From contig NZ_LACC01000008.1 in NCBI RefSeq assembly GCF_000967965.1, positions 62,001-126,000 of the forward strand: a stretch of 64,000 nucleotides of DNA, read 5' to 3'. This document shows positions 36,170 to 45,397 of the stretch, piece by piece. The DNA is from Pseudomonas fluorescens. Lineage in GTDB: Bacteria; Pseudomonadota; Gammaproteobacteria; Pseudomonadales; Pseudomonadaceae. The position numbers were made by a program, and so were the translations under genes. Each line of letters begins with the position of its first letter. Within the stretch, counting starts at the first letter, position 1. The notes under the pieces were generated by a model. That model was not told where the DNA came from. It saw nothing but the letters and a program-made list of their open reading frames with translations, and did not search any database.

Positions 36170-37339
36170 TCAGGCTTGCAAATGCCGGGCGCGGTACTCG
36201 GCGTAGTCACGTTGCAGCAGCGCGTCGCTGAGGCCGAACTGGTCAGGGCTGTAGTGGTGGGCAGCGCGTTTTTCCCGACCGTTGGCGGACAACCATTGGC
36301 CCATGGCTGCCTGAACTTTTGGCGTGCATTCAAGGCCGGCGAAGCGATAGATGCGTTCGACCACTGCCTGGGGCGCGGCCAGGGTGTCTTCGAACTGCAC
36401 ATCGAGAAAGCGCTCGGCCGGCATGCCGTCACGCACCGTCATGGCATGGCGCAAGGCCCGCGCCATGCGCCGGTTCCACTGCTCGCCGACGGCTTCTGCG
36501 TCGGCCTGGTCGCTGTACAGCTGCCACAGGGTGTGGATGAAGCTGGCCAGCGAAGGAATGGTCCTGGCCGGTTCGCGATGGGTGAGCACCACCTGCGCCC
36601 CGGGGAACACTTCGAACAACAGCTCCAGGGTATGCAGGTGCTGCGGGCTCTTGAGCAACCAGCGCCGGCCGGGGGCGATGCCACGGCGTGCCTGCTGCCA
36701 TTGCAGGAACTGCAGGCAGCGCTTGAGGTAACGGTAGACCTGGGTCTGGTCCTGCCGGTCGAGCCAGGCGGTGTAGCTGGGGACGTTGACGTAGGAGTCC
36801 ATGGCGCAGAGGAACGAGTGCTCCATCAACATGAACTCTTCGTCGGGCTGCTCGGCGTCCAGTGGGTGGATGGCCAGCAACTGCGGAAGGAACTCGATCA
36901 TCGCCGCCACTTCGGCGCGCGCCCGGCCGAGGCGTTGCAACGGCTGCTCCAGGGTCTCCCCGCCGAGGGGCGCCGGGTAACGGGTTTCCCACCACTGCGC
37001 CTTGCTGAACTGCGGGTCCACCGCCAGGGTGCGTTGCAGCAGCGTGGTGCCGGTGCGTGGCAGACCGACGATCACCAACGGGTCGTTGATTTGCAGTTCA
37101 AGGATTTCCGGGAAGCGTCGACAGTGGTCTTCGATCACCAGTCGGTTGACCAGTTGCGCCAGCAGCTTCTCGCGCAATAGCGCACGCCCCTGGGACGATA
37201 ACCTCGCTTCCTGCTCCAGGGACTGCGCCAGTACCTGAAGGCCCTGGCGGAAATCGCCCGGGCCGAAATCCTCAAGGCCACCTGCGCGAGCACTGGCTTC
37301 GGCCAGCAGCAGGTCCGGAGAAAAATCGTTGCTGCTCAT
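36170..37339 (-). CDS. Sulfotransferase-family protein
   Basis: The 389-aa protein has a PAPS 5'-phosphosulfate-binding loop (VIVGLPRTGTTLLQRTLAVDP, about 85-105) and a 3'-phosphate-binding segment (VVLTHREPARTIPSLASFIHTLW, with the expected Arg and Ser). RWLLKSPQHLHTLELLFEVFPGAQ precedes it. These are the two signatures of PAPS-dependent sulfotransferases. Its start overlaps the stop of the DUF1214 gene (ATGA). Genes for making PAPS (cysD, cysNC) lie in the divergent operon, which supports real sulfation activity. Acceptor unknown. Confidence 0.92.
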   Translation of the reverse strand: MSSNDFSPDLLLAEASARAGGLEDFGPGDFRQGLQVLAQSLEQEARLSSQGRALLREKLLAQLVNRLVIEDHCRRFPEILELQINDPLVIVGLPRTGTTLLQRTLAVDPQFSKAQWWETRYPAPLGGETLEQPLQRLGRARAEVAAMIEFLPQLLAIHPLDAEQPDEEFMLMEHSFLCAMDSYVNVPSYTAWLDRQDQTQVYRYLKRCLQFLQWQQARRGIAPGRRWLLKSPQHLHTLELLFEVFPGAQVVLTHREPARTIPSLASFIHTLWQLYSDQADAEAVGEQWNRRMARALRHAMTVRDGMPAERFLDVQFEDTLAAPQAVVERIYRFAGLECTPKVQAAMGQWLSANGREKRAAHHYSPDQFGLSDALLQRDYAEYRARHLQA

Positions 37340-38451
37340 AGTGCCAGCTCCTTGAGGTCATTGAGTTTGACCACGCGGGTGGTCGGGTGAACCGGTTGTG
37401 TGGCGCCGACCCAGCGCAAGCACAGCGTGCCGTGGGGATGGCCGGCAGTTTCCAGCCAGTTGGCCAGGCCCGGGTCACGGTGGCTGAGGACCATGCGCAG
37501 GCTGCTGTCCGCCGCAAGCTGCGCCGAATGCTTGTTCAGGCAGATGCGGTGGTAGCGGTAGTCGAGCGACTCCATCCAGTAGTTGTTGATCTGCAGGTTC
37601 CAGAAGTCGCAGGCCGGCACCTGGTCGACCTCGATCAGCAGCGCTTCGTCGTCGGCCAGCGCCCAGCAGGAGTGGTAGTAGAAGATGTTGGGGGCGCCGC
37701 CCACGGCCTGGCACAGCGCCTGGTCGGCAGGCGGCAGCTGGTTGCTGTGTTGCTGGTAACCCTGGGCCCAGTCGGCGAACAAGCGCGCGGTGTTCTCGAC
37801 GAAACTGCCGACCCGCTGCAGGCTTTGTTGCAGGCCTACGGCGTCCAGCGGCACGGGTGCCTGGCTGGCCTGCAGGCGCTCGATGCGCAGTTGCGCCGGC
37901 TGCTCGCTGCTGCGATCGAGAAAGGTCTGGCGCACGATCAGCGCGTTGCTCTGCGGCTCAAGAGGAAGCCAGTTGCCGCTGGCCGGCGGGCGCTGGCTGA
38001 GGATGATCTCGAAGTTGCCCTCGGCATCCAGTAGCAGTTGCCCGGCGTCGATAAAGCCGGTCTGGATCATCTTGCCGTCAGTCTCGTACCCCCCCTTCTG
38101 CGAGCCGAAGCTCAGATAGGCGACACTGCCGCGCTGGCCGCTGACCCGGTATTCGTGTTCGCCGTTCAGGCGCGCATAGCGGTACAGGTTGTCCGGGTTG
38201 TCGGCGCCGATCTTGGCGGTTTCATGGGAGGGGGTGATGAACCCGGGGAAGTCGGGGTCGGCGAATTCCAGGTGCATCTCCAGGGCGATGCGCAACAAGC
38301 GGGTGAGGTAGCGAAAGCCTTCGGCGCGGGTCTGCTCGTCGGCCGGGGCTTCGGCACGCAGTATCTGTTCGCCGCTGCGGCGCAGCTGCTCGCAAAACCG
38401 GGTCCAGGTCTCACCGCTGATGACCTCCTGTTGGGGGGTGTCTGTTGCCAT
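37336..38451 (-). CDS. DUF1214-domain protein
   Basis: The 371-aa protein contains the DUF1214 C-terminal domain: YHSCWALADDEALLIEVDQVPACDFWNLQINNYWMESLDY, then SLRMVLSHRDPGLANWLETAGHPHGTLCLRW. Its N-terminal part (YLTRLLRIALEMHLEFADPDFPGF) also matches proteins of this kind often found beside sulfotransferases or steroid-type degradation genes. No signal peptide is seen. The start at 38451 follows GGAG; the 21 upstream in-frame residues look non-coding. It is first in the operon and overlaps the sulfotransferase start. Biochemical function is unknown. Confidence 0.85.
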   Translation of the reverse strand: MATDTPQQEVISGETWTRFCEQLRRSGEQILRAEAPADEQTRAEGFRYLTRLLRIALEMHLEFADPDFPGFITPSHETAKIGADNPDNLYRYARLNGEHEYRVSGQRGSVAYLSFGSQKGGYETDGKMIQTGFIDAGQLLLDAEGNFEIILSQRPPASGNWLPLEPQSNALIVRQTFLDRSSEQPAQLRIERLQASQAPVPLDAVGLQQSLQRVGSFVENTARLFADWAQGYQQHSNQLPPADQALCQAVGGAPNIFYYHSCWALADDEALLIEVDQVPACDFWNLQINNYWMESLDYRYHRICLNKHSAQLAADSSLRMVLSHRDPGLANWLETAGHPHGTLCLRWVGATQPVHPTTRVVKLNDLKELAL

Positions 38452-38520
38452 GTCAGTCTCCTCTGCCGGCGGAGGGCCCGCCGCTGCACATGACCTTAGG
38501 GAGAAGCGCGGCAACGGTTC

Positions 38521-38538
38521 TTCGTCCGTGCGGACTAA
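38521..38538. promoter_or_regulatory. Shared palindromic operator candidate 1
   Basis: TTCGTCCGTGCGGACTAA is a near-perfect inverted repeat (TTCGTCCG/CGGACTAA). It lies between the divergent DUF1214 and SRPBCC genes and belongs to the same motif as the sites at 38548 and 39152. Confidence 0.6.
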
Positions 38539-38547
38539 ACGCCCGAT

Positions 38548-38565
38548 CTAGTCCGGGCAGACGAG
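38548..38565. promoter_or_regulatory. Shared palindromic operator candidate 2
   Basis: CTAGTCCGGGCAGACGAG matches the site at 39152 at 14 of 18 positions and begins 27 bp from the first site, so both could lie on one DNA face region of the divergent promoter. Confidence 0.55.
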
Positions 38566-38660
38566 GAGCCGCCGGGTACAAGCGGTGAGGATCGCGCCTG
38601 AGCCCAGGGCTCACTGGCGCCACCGTCCGTGGCGCGCAGTCATCCTCACAGGAGCCACCC

Positions 38661-39131
38661 ATGAACGCAGAAAAAAACCTGGTCCGTTCGCTGACCGTGG
38701 ACATCGCCGCCCCGGCCGAACTGGTCTGGGGCATCCTCCTCGACCTGTCCGCCTACCCGCAGTGGAACCCCTACACGGTCAAGGTCGAGTCGAGCCTGGT
38801 GCTCGGCGAACCGGTCAACCTGTTCCTGCCCAATCCGGGGCGCCCAGGCGAACTGCTGCACGTGATCGAGTACCTGGCGGACTTCGAGCCCCACCGGCTG
38901 CTCGCCTGGGAGATGTATGCCAACGCCGGCAATCCCGACGCGGCCCGTCGCGAGCAGCACATCGAGCACACCAGCGCGGGCCGTTGCCGCTACCACACCA
39001 CCGACCAGTTCCTCGGCGCCACCGCCGACCAGGTCATGACCAATCACGGCGCTTGGGTCAAACAAGGGTTCGATGCCGTGGCCCACGCGCTCAAGATCCG
39101 TGCCGAGACGCTGTACGCGTCCGTCGCGTGA
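38661..39131 (+). CDS. SRPBCC-family protein
   Basis: The 156-aa protein has the START/SRPBCC pattern: an N-terminal [34 protein letters not shown], then [14 protein letters not shown] and a C-terminal helix [28 protein letters not shown]. Such proteins bind hydrophobic ligands or cyclise or hydrate polyketide- and steroid-like molecules. It is the first gene of the plus-strand sulfate-activation operon and divergent from the DUF1214/sulfotransferase operon. Ribosome site AGGAG precedes ATG 38661. Confidence 0.85.
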   Translation: MNAEKNLVRSLTVDIAAPAELVWGILLDLSAYPQWNPYTVKVESSLVLGEPVNLFLPNPGRPGELLHVIEYLADFEPHRLLAWEMYANAGNPDAARREQHIEHTSAGRCRYHTTDQFLGATADQVMTNHGAWVKQGFDAVAHALKIRAETLYASVA

Positions 39132-39151
39132 CCTTCAGCTGTCGGCGCTTC

Positions 39152-39169
39152 TTCGTCCGAGCAGACGAA
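39152..39169. promoter_or_regulatory. Shared palindromic operator candidate 3, before cysD
   Basis: TTCGTCCGAGCAGACGAA has perfect TTCGTC/GACGAA arms. It sits in the 112-bp gap between the SRPBCC gene and cysD, 74 bp before the cysD start, implying a second promoter under the same control. Confidence 0.65.
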
Positions 39170-39243
39170 GAGGCACCGGCGGTGCTTTACCTACCGTGGT
39201 GTTCAGCCGGCGCCAATCCCGGCAGAACTCGAGGAGGTATCCG

Positions 39244-40140
39244 ATGTTGACTCATCTGCAATGGCTGGAAGCGGAAAGCATCCAGATCATCCGCGAAGTG
39301 GTGGCCGAGTGTGAGAACCCGGTGATGCTCTACTCCATCGGCAAGGACAGCGCGGTCATGCTGTACCTGGCGATGAAGGCCTTCGCCCCGGGCAAGCCGC
39401 CCTTCCCCCTGCTGCACGTGGACACCACTTGGAAGTTTCGCGAAATGATCGCCTTTCGCGACCAGACCGCCGAACGCCTGGGCCTGGAACTGCTGGTACA
39501 CATCAACCCCGAAGGCGTGGAAAACGCCATCGACCCCTTCATCCACGGCTCGGCCGTGCACACCGATGTGTGGAAGACCCAGGGCCTGAAGCAGGCCCTG
39601 GACCACTACGGTTTCGATGCCGCGTTCGGCGGTGCCCGGCGTGACGAAGAAAAGTCGCGGGCCAAGGAGCGGGTGTTTTCCCTGCGCTCCGAGCAGCACC
39701 GCTGGGACCCCAAGCAGCAGCGCCCGGAGCTCTGGCGCCTGTACAACACCCGCAAGCGCAAGGGTGAAAGCCTGCGGGTGTTCCCGCTGTCGAACTGGAC
39801 CGAACTCGATATCTGGCAATACATCTACCTGGAACAGATCCCCATCGTGCCCTTGTACTTCGCCAAGGAGCGCCCGGTGGTGCGCCGTGACGGCACGCTG
39901 ATCATGGTCGATGACGAACGCCTGCCGCTGCTGCCCGGAGAAACCCCGGAGCTGCGCAAGGTGCGCTTCCGCACGCTTGGCTGCTATCCGTTGACCGGCG
40001 CCATCGACAGTGACGCCGACAACCTGCCGGCGATCATCGGCGAGATGCTGGTCAGCCGCACCTCGGAACGCCAGGGCCGCCTGATCGACAGCGACTCGGC
40101 GGGCTCCATGGAGAAGAAGAAACAAGAGGGGTATTTCTGA
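39244..40140 (+). CDS. cysD: Sulfate adenylyltransferase subunit 2
   Basis: The 298-aa protein is Cys[44 protein letters not shown] with the PP-loop-type [24 protein letters not shown], and C-terminal [27 protein letters not shown]. With CysN it forms adenosine 5'-phosphosulfate from ATP and sulfate. AGGAGG lies 7 bases before ATG 39244; a longer in-frame form is not supported. It overlaps cysNC by one base (TGATG). Its place next to a sulfotransferase suggests a dedicated copy rather than the housekeeping cysteine-synthesis genes. Confidence 0.96.
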   Translation: MLTHLQWLEAESIQIIREVVAECENPVMLYSIGKDSAVMLYLAMKAFAPGKPPFPLLHVDTTWKFREMIAFRDQTAERLGLELLVHINPEGVENAIDPFIHGSAVHTDVWKTQGLKQALDHYGFDAAFGGARRDEEKSRAKERVFSLRSEQHRWDPKQQRPELWRLYNTRKRKGESLRVFPLSNWTELDIWQYIYLEQIPIVPLYFAKERPVVRRDGTLIMVDDERLPLLPGETPELRKVRFRTLGCYPLTGAIDSDADNLPAIIGEMLVSRTSERQGRLIDSDSAGSMEKKKQEGYF

Positions 40141-42032
40141 TGAACGCGATCACCGACGCACGCAATGGCGACCTGACGCCCTACCTGCAACAACAGCAGA
40201 ACAAGCAACTGCTGCGCTTCATCACCTGTGGCAGTGTCGACGACGGCAAGAGCACCTTGATCGGCCGCCTGCTGTATGAATCCAAGGTGTTGTTCGAGGA
40301 TCAGTTGGGTCAGCTCGAAGCCGACTCGAAAAAGCTCGGCACCCAGGGTGACGAACTGGATTTCGCCCTGCTGGTGGACGGCCTGAGCGCCGAGCGCGAG
40401 CAAGGCATTACCATCGATGTGGCCTACCGTTTTTTTGCCACCGACAAGCGTAAGTTCATCGTCGCCGACACCCCCGGCCACGAACAGTACACCCGCAACA
40501 TGGTCACAGGCGCGTCCACCGCCGACCTGGCGGTGATCCTCATCGATGCCCGCCAGGGCTTGCTGACCCAGACCCGCAGGCACAGTTACCTGGTGTCGCT
40601 GCTGGGCATCCGCAAGGTGGTGGTGGCGATCAACAAGCTCGACCTGGTGGAATACTCCCAGGCATTGTTCGAGCGCATCGAAGCCGAGTATCGCGCCTTC
40701 GCCGCACAGATAGGCCTGCAGGATATCCAGTGCATTCCGCTGTCGGCGCTGCGCGGCGACAACATGCTCCAGCCCAGCCCCAACACGCCCTGGTACCAGG
40801 GCCCGAGCCTGCTCGCCTACCTTGAAGACGTACCGCTGGAGCAGGACCGGCAGAGCCACGCGGCGTTCCGTCTGCCGGTGCAGTGGGTGAACCGGCCGAA
40901 CCTGGATTTTCGTGGCTATTGCGGCAACGTCGTGGCCGGCAGCGTGCGCGTCGGCGAGCGTATCCGCGTGCTGCCCTCGGGCCAGCAGAGCGAGATCACC
41001 GGCATCCTTGGCAGCGCCGGGGAACAGCAGCAAGCCGTGTGCGGCCAGGCCGTGACCCTGACCCTCAAGGACGAGATCGATATCAGTCGCGGCGACGTGA
41101 TCGCCCTGGCCGACGCCCCGCCAGCTGTGGCCGACCAGTTCGAAGCGACCCTGGTGTGGATGGACGAACAGCCCCTGTTGCCGGGGCGTCCGTACCTGAT
41201 GAAGATCGGTTGCCGCACCGTCGGCATGAGCTGCGCCAACCTCAAGCACCGGGTCGATGTGAACAGCCTCGAGCACCTGGCGGCCAAGACCCTGGAACTT
41301 AACGGCATTGGCGTGTGCAACCTGCACCTGGACCGGCCGATCGCCTTCGATGCCTATGCCGACAACCGCGATACGGGGGGCTTCATCGTCATCGACCGTC
41401 TGAGCAATCGCACGGTCGGCGCCGGCATGCTGCACTTCGCCTTGCGCCGTGCGCAGAACGTGCACTGGCAGGCCATCGACGTCAACCGCGAGGCCCACGC
41501 CGCGCTCAAGGGCCAGTCGCCGCGGGTGCTGTGGTTTACCGGTTTGTCCGGTGCGGGCAAATCGACCATCGCCAACCTGGTCGAGCGCAAGCTGCATGCC
41601 CTGGGCCGGCACACCTATCTGCTCGACGGCGACAACGTGCGCCACGGCCTGAACCGCGACCTGGGCTTTACCGAAGCCGACCGGGTGGAAAACATCCGTC
41701 GGGTCTCGGAGGTGGCCAGGCTGATGCTCGATGCCGGGCTAATCACCCTGGTCTCGTTCATCTCGCCGTTCCGGGCCGAGCGTGACATGGCCCGCAGCCT
41801 GGCCGGCGACGGCAACTTCCTCGAGATCTTCATCGATGCGTCGCTGGCCCTGGCCGAGCAGCGCGACCCCAAGGGCCTGTACCTCAAAGCCCGGCGCGGC
41901 GAGCTGAAGAACTTCACCGGCATCGACTCGCCCTACGAGCCGCCGGTGGCGCCGGACATCCACATCGACACCCGGCACGAGCCTGCCGAGGCCGCCGCCG
42001 AACGCATAGTCGAGGCCCTGCTGGCGCTGTAA
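40140..42032 (+). CDS. cysNC: Bifunctional sulfate adenylyltransferase subunit 1/APS kinase
   Basis: The 630-aa fusion has an EF-Tu-like GTPase domain ([16 protein letters not shown]-loop near residue 32; [17 protein letters not shown]), beta-barrel domains (about 235-440) and a C-terminal APS kinase (about 455-630: [66 protein letters not shown]). It drives APS synthesis with GTP and converts APS to PAPS, the donor for the neighbouring sulfotransferase. It is translationally coupled to cysD. Confidence 0.96.
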   Translation: MNAITDARNGDLTPYLQQQQNKQLLRFITCGSVDDGKSTLIGRLLYESKVLFEDQLGQLEADSKKLGTQGDELDFALLVDGLSAEREQGITIDVAYRFFATDKRKFIVADTPGHEQYTRNMVTGASTADLAVILIDARQGLLTQTRRHSYLVSLLGIRKVVVAINKLDLVEYSQALFERIEAEYRAFAAQIGLQDIQCIPLSALRGDNMLQPSPNTPWYQGPSLLAYLEDVPLEQDRQSHAAFRLPVQWVNRPNLDFRGYCGNVVAGSVRVGERIRVLPSGQQSEITGILGSAGEQQQAVCGQAVTLTLKDEIDISRGDVIALADAPPAVADQFEATLVWMDEQPLLPGRPYLMKIGCRTVGMSCANLKHRVDVNSLEHLAAKTLELNGIGVCNLHLDRPIAFDAYADNRDTGGFIVIDRLSNRTVGAGMLHFALRRAQNVHWQAIDVNREAHAALKGQSPRVLWFTGLSGAGKSTIANLVERKLHALGRHTYLLDGDNVRHGLNRDLGFTEADRVENIRRVSEVARLMLDAGLITLVSFISPFRAERDMARSLAGDGNFLEIFIDASLALAEQRDPKGLYLKARRGELKNFTGIDSPYEPPVAPDIHIDTRHEPAEAAAERIVEALLAL

Positions 42033-42161
42033 CGGCTACCGGGCGCAGCCTGCTCCTTGGGTAAGCGCTGCGCCCGTCAGCGCCTAGGCCAAACGGACGA
42101 TTTTGCCGCCGTGACCCCGGTCGATACTCGTCCATGACACCACGCAGCCAAAGAGGCGCGC

Positions 42162-43334
42162 ATGACCCTGCCCTTTTCCACCTGCCCGGACCTGCACGCC
42201 AGCATCGACATCCCCTCGGCCGAGCTCAGCAGCCTGCTCGGACTGGTCTACCACGGCACGCTGGAGCCCACGCCCTGGGCCAGTTTGCTCGAAGCCCTGC
42301 GCCAGCGCTTCGCCGTCAGCTTCTTCACCCTGGTGCTGCGCAACCCCGACCATGAACGCCCCGGGCTGATCGTCAATGCCTCGGTGCATGGCGCGCTGTT
42401 ACCCGGCGAGCCCTCCTACAGCGAGCACTTCTATTCGATCTGTCCGTTCCTCGACTGGCCCGCGGACCAGGTGGCCAGTGCCGACCAGGTGCTCGGCACA
42501 GAGGCCTGGCTGGCCCATGACTTCTACCGCAACTACCTGCAGCCCCTGGACCTGCGCGATGTGCTGGTGGCCAACATGCGCACCGCCGCCGGCATGCACT
42601 GCGCGCTGTTCGCCTGCCGCGACCACGCCAGCGCAGCGTTCACCCCGGCGCAGATCGACCTGATACGACTGTTGTTGCCGCACCTGCAGCAGGCGGTGGA
42701 CCTGCACTCGACGGTGGATCAACTGGATGCCGAACGCCAGCTCTACGCGGCCACCATCGACCGCCTGATGGTTGGCACGGCCATCCTCGACGAGAACGGC
42801 CGGATGATGCGCTGCAACCGTGCCGCCCAGCGCCTGTTCGACAGCCATGACGGCCTGGAGTGCAAGCACGACAAGCTCTGTGCCTTCGCCGGCCATGAGA
42901 ACCGCACACTGCAGCAGGCCATCCAGGCGGTGTTGAAACAGCGCCCGCGCGGCCTCGATGACCTGCAAGTCCTGACCCTGTCGCGACCCAGCGGCGAGAT
43001 GCCACTGAACCTGCTGCTGCGCCCGATTGCCATGAACTACCAGACCCACAACAGCGCCCGACGCCCGGCAGTGGTGGTGTTCATCCGCGATCCTGCCGAC
43101 TCGCCCCAAGCCTCGCGCGACCTGCTGCGCAGCCTGTTCCAACTGACCCGCACGGAAACCGAAGTGGCCATGCTGGTCATGGACGGCCAGACCCTCGATG
43201 AGACGGCCGAGGCGCTCGGGGTTTCGCGCAACACCGTGCGCGCCCACTTGCGCGGCGTGTTCGCCAAGACTGGCGCCACGCGCCAGGCGCAATTGGTCAA
43301 GACCTTGCTCAATAGCGTGGCGTCGTTGGGGTAG
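42162..43334 (+). CDS. LuxR-type HTH regulator
   Basis: The 390-aa protein has a C-terminal LuxR HTH (about 320-385: LTRTETEVAMLVMDGQTLDETAEALGVSRNTVRAHLRGVFAKTGATRQAQLVKTLL) and a PAS-like segment ahead of it (about 195-300: LMVGTAILDENGRMMRCNRAAQRLF). The N-terminal region may bind a ligand. It has no receiver domain. It follows cysNC by 129 bp on the same strand. LuxR proteins bind palindromes of about 18-20 bp, so the three shared motifs in this locus are its best candidate sites. Confidence 0.88.
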   Translation: MTLPFSTCPDLHASIDIPSAELSSLLGLVYHGTLEPTPWASLLEALRQRFAVSFFTLVLRNPDHERPGLIVNASVHGALLPGEPSYSEHFYSICPFLDWPADQVASADQVLGTEAWLAHDFYRNYLQPLDLRDVLVANMRTAAGMHCALFACRDHASAAFTPAQIDLIRLLLPHLQQAVDLHSTVDQLDAERQLYAATIDRLMVGTAILDENGRMMRCNRAAQRLFDSHDGLECKHDKLCAFAGHENRTLQQAIQAVLKQRPRGLDDLQVLTLSRPSGEMPLNLLLRPIAMNYQTHNSARRPAVVVFIRDPADSPQASRDLLRSLFQLTRTETEVAMLVMDGQTLDETAEALGVSRNTVRAHLRGVFAKTGATRQAQLVKTLLNSVASLG

Positions 43335-43357
43335 CGGTCTGTCGCTGATGTTTCAGA

Positions 43358-43389
43358 CAAAAAAGGCGACCCTCCTTCGAGGGTCGCCT
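43358..43389 (-). terminator. Terminator for the deacetylase-like cluster
   Basis: AGGCGACCCT/AGGGTCGCCT form a 10-bp stem with a 6-base loop. On the minus strand it is followed by a T-run (43358-43363), so it ends the minus-strand cluster; it may also stop read-through from the luxR-type gene. Confidence 0.8.
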
Positions 43390-43447
43390 CTCCAACATCA
43401 ATGACTGCAAGAACCCGATACCCACGATGGGTTCACCATCAGAGCGG

Positions 43448-44341
43448 TTACTTGTTTGCTGTCACCGGTCCCTGATAGTAAGGCAGGCTGTCAATCCGTG
43501 GCTTATAGGCCCCAGTGCGGACACTACGCTGAACATGCGCCGCGATCTCATCCATAGGTGCAAACCAGACACCGCCTTTTTCCATCATGTATTCGATCAA
43601 CTTCGACACTTCATGCCATCGTGCCAGGCGACCGGAAAGGAAAGGATGCCAGACGGGTATGAACAGACCGCCATACTCCCAAGCAGCATCAAACTCGGCC
43701 TTGAAAACCTCCATGGCGCGTTGCGGCGACTGGATCGGCATTTGAAAATCAAGGTCGATACTGTGCATGTACTGGGGCCAGTCATCCAGCGCCCAACTGG
43801 AGGGTAGCTCCACCAGCTCTCCAGCATTTGTGCGCAACAGATAAGGAACATCATCCCCCATCAACGAGGCGTCATAACTGAAGCCTCGCTCGATCAGCAA
43901 ATCAGCCGAGTGCTCCGACATGTTGTAGAGGGGAGCCCGCCAGCCTCGCGGTGCCTGGCCCGTGAAGCGCTTGATGGTGTCGCAACCGCGATCGAGCCAA
44001 TAAGCTTCTTCTTCTCGAGTCAGCTCGTTTGGATGCTCGTGTATGTAGCCATGGTGAGCAATTTCGTGCCCATGTTCGACGATCGCTTCAATGGCCTTCG
44101 GGTATTGCTCGATGCACCAGGCCGGGATGAAGAACGTTTGTTTAATCTCGAAACGTCGATAGGTCTCCAGGATCCTTGGAATCGCCACCTTCGGTCCATA
44201 GTGCAGCATAGAAATACTGGCAACTCTCGTTGCCGAATCCTTGGGGTGCGCCACATGCAGAATGCTGTCCGCATCCATGTCAAAGGTAAAGGAGACGGCA
44301 CAACGTGCGCCATTTGGCCAGACAATAGGGTTTTCAATCAT
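43448..44341 (-). CDS. Polysaccharide deacetylase-fold hydrolase (PuuE/cyclic-imidase-like)
   Basis: The 297-aa protein has the NodB-type fold: SFTFDMDADS (catalytic Asp region, residues 17-26), ETYRRFEIKQTFFIPAWC, HGHEIAHHGYIHEHP (metal His pair) and WRAPLYNMSEHSADLLIERGFSYDASLM. Its short loops and whole-domain length match cytoplasmic members such as allantoinase PuuE and the Helicobacter PgdA-like hydrolases, not exported chitin deacetylases; no signal peptide is present. It ends a minus-strand cluster with a permease, an SDR and an epimerase, so a C-N bond hydrolysis in catabolism is likely. Confidence 0.88.
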   Translation of the reverse strand: MIENPIVWPNGARCAVSFTFDMDADSILHVAHPKDSATRVASISMLHYGPKVAIPRILETYRRFEIKQTFFIPAWCIEQYPKAIEAIVEHGHEIAHHGYIHEHPNELTREEEAYWLDRGCDTIKRFTGQAPRGWRAPLYNMSEHSADLLIERGFSYDASLMGDDVPYLLRTNAGELVELPSSWALDDWPQYMHSIDLDFQMPIQSPQRAMEVFKAEFDAAWEYGGLFIPVWHPFLSGRLARWHEVSKLIEYMMEKGGVWFAPMDEIAAHVQRSVRTGAYKPRIDSLPYYQGPVTANK

Positions 44342-44402
44342 GCTTAATCACCAATGGCTGCTGAATATCATTGATTCACCAGGAACCTGAGCAATACCGA
44401 TA

Positions 44403-45311
44403 TCAATACTCGTGATCGCGCAGCCAGTCGGAGTAATGGGTCAGTCCTTTTTCCAGCGACCATTGCGCTGAGTACCCCAACGCCTGCTGCGCAGCACTCA
44501 GATCCCATTCCCCATGCCGATCCAGATGCCAGTAGCCATTGCCGATTTCGATGCGGGCCTCAGGCATCATTTTCCTGATCAGTTCAACGGCCTCATGCAG
44601 TGTCCAGGAACGATCACCGGCAATATTGAATACACCGCCCTTCAAGTCTCTGGATTCAGCTGCCATGAGCACAGCGCGCACAACATCTTCCACATGAATG
44701 TAATGGAAGCGATGATCGCCGCCGGTAGGCAAGTTGAATGTTTCACCCCGATGAACTGTTTTAAGTATGTCCCTGAGAACCTGGGGCATTTTATTTTCAG
44801 GGCCATACACTTCAGCAATCCGCAGCGAGATGACTTCCATCCCGTAGAGGTCGTTGTAGACCCGGCCAAAATGCTCGGTGGCAACTTTGGTTACACCATA
44901 AGGTGTCGTTGGGTTAGTTGGTGTTTTTTCATTGATGACACCCTCGAAATGCCCGTACACCGTTTCCGAAGAAAAATTCACCAGCTTTTTAATGCCCGCC
45001 AGGCGCATTGCCTCAAGCAAATGAATAGTGCCATCGATGTTCGCTGCCACTGTCGTGATCGGCAGATCTATGGACAAGTCGGGATGCGACATCGCTGCCG
45101 TGTGAATAACACGATCAACGCCAAAGTCCTGGATGGTTCTGACAATCCGGGGAATATCGTATAACTCCCCCTGTACTGGGGTCATGAACTCCGACCTGGC
45201 CTCTGAGTAGTCACGATTGTAACTAACCACCTTGACGCCCTGCTCGCTGAGCTTTTTAGTCAGGTACCTGCCAACATAGCCCAAACCACCGGTAATCATT
45301 ACAGCGCTCAT
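44403..45311 (-). CDS. NAD-dependent epimerase/dehydratase
   Basis: The 302-aa extended SDR has TGGLGYVGRYL (NAD-binding, residues 7-17), HTAAMSHPDL, NFSSETVYGHF and YGVTK (catalytic Tyr/Lys), and IHVEDVVRAVLMAAES. The Gly-rich loop and length fit nucleotide-sugar epimerases or related dehydrogenases. It lies 61 bp upstream of the deacetylase-like gene and 86 bp downstream of the SDR gene on the same strand. The substrate is not clear from the sequence. Confidence 0.9.
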   Translation of the reverse strand: MSAVMITGGLGYVGRYLTKKLSEQGVKVVSYNRDYSEARSEFMTPVQGELYDIPRIVRTIQDFGVDRVIHTAAMSHPDLSIDLPITTVAANIDGTIHLLEAMRLAGIKKLVNFSSETVYGHFEGVINEKTPTNPTTPYGVTKVATEHFGRVYNDLYGMEVISLRIAEVYGPENKMPQVLRDILKTVHRGETFNLPTGGDHRFHYIHVEDVVRAVLMAAESRDLKGGVFNIAGDRSWTLHEAVELIRKMMPEARIEIGNGYWHLDRHGEWDLSAAQQALGYSAQWSLEKGLTHYSDWLRDHEY

Positions 45312-45397
45312 GTTGTATCCTTCTTGTTATTAGAAAAATCAGAGCCACTTGTTTGACTGGGAAATTCATGACTCAGTGAAGTTTGCAAGACACCCGA

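Noticed and set aside
39984..41645. Minus-strand frame of 553 codons opposite cysNC
   Set aside because: It mirrors the cysNC reading frame and matches no protein pattern.
42041..42075. Hairpin GGGCGCAGC/GCTGCGCCC after cysNC
   Set aside because: Long loop and no T-tract. It could weaken read-through into the LuxR-type gene but is not a convincing terminator.
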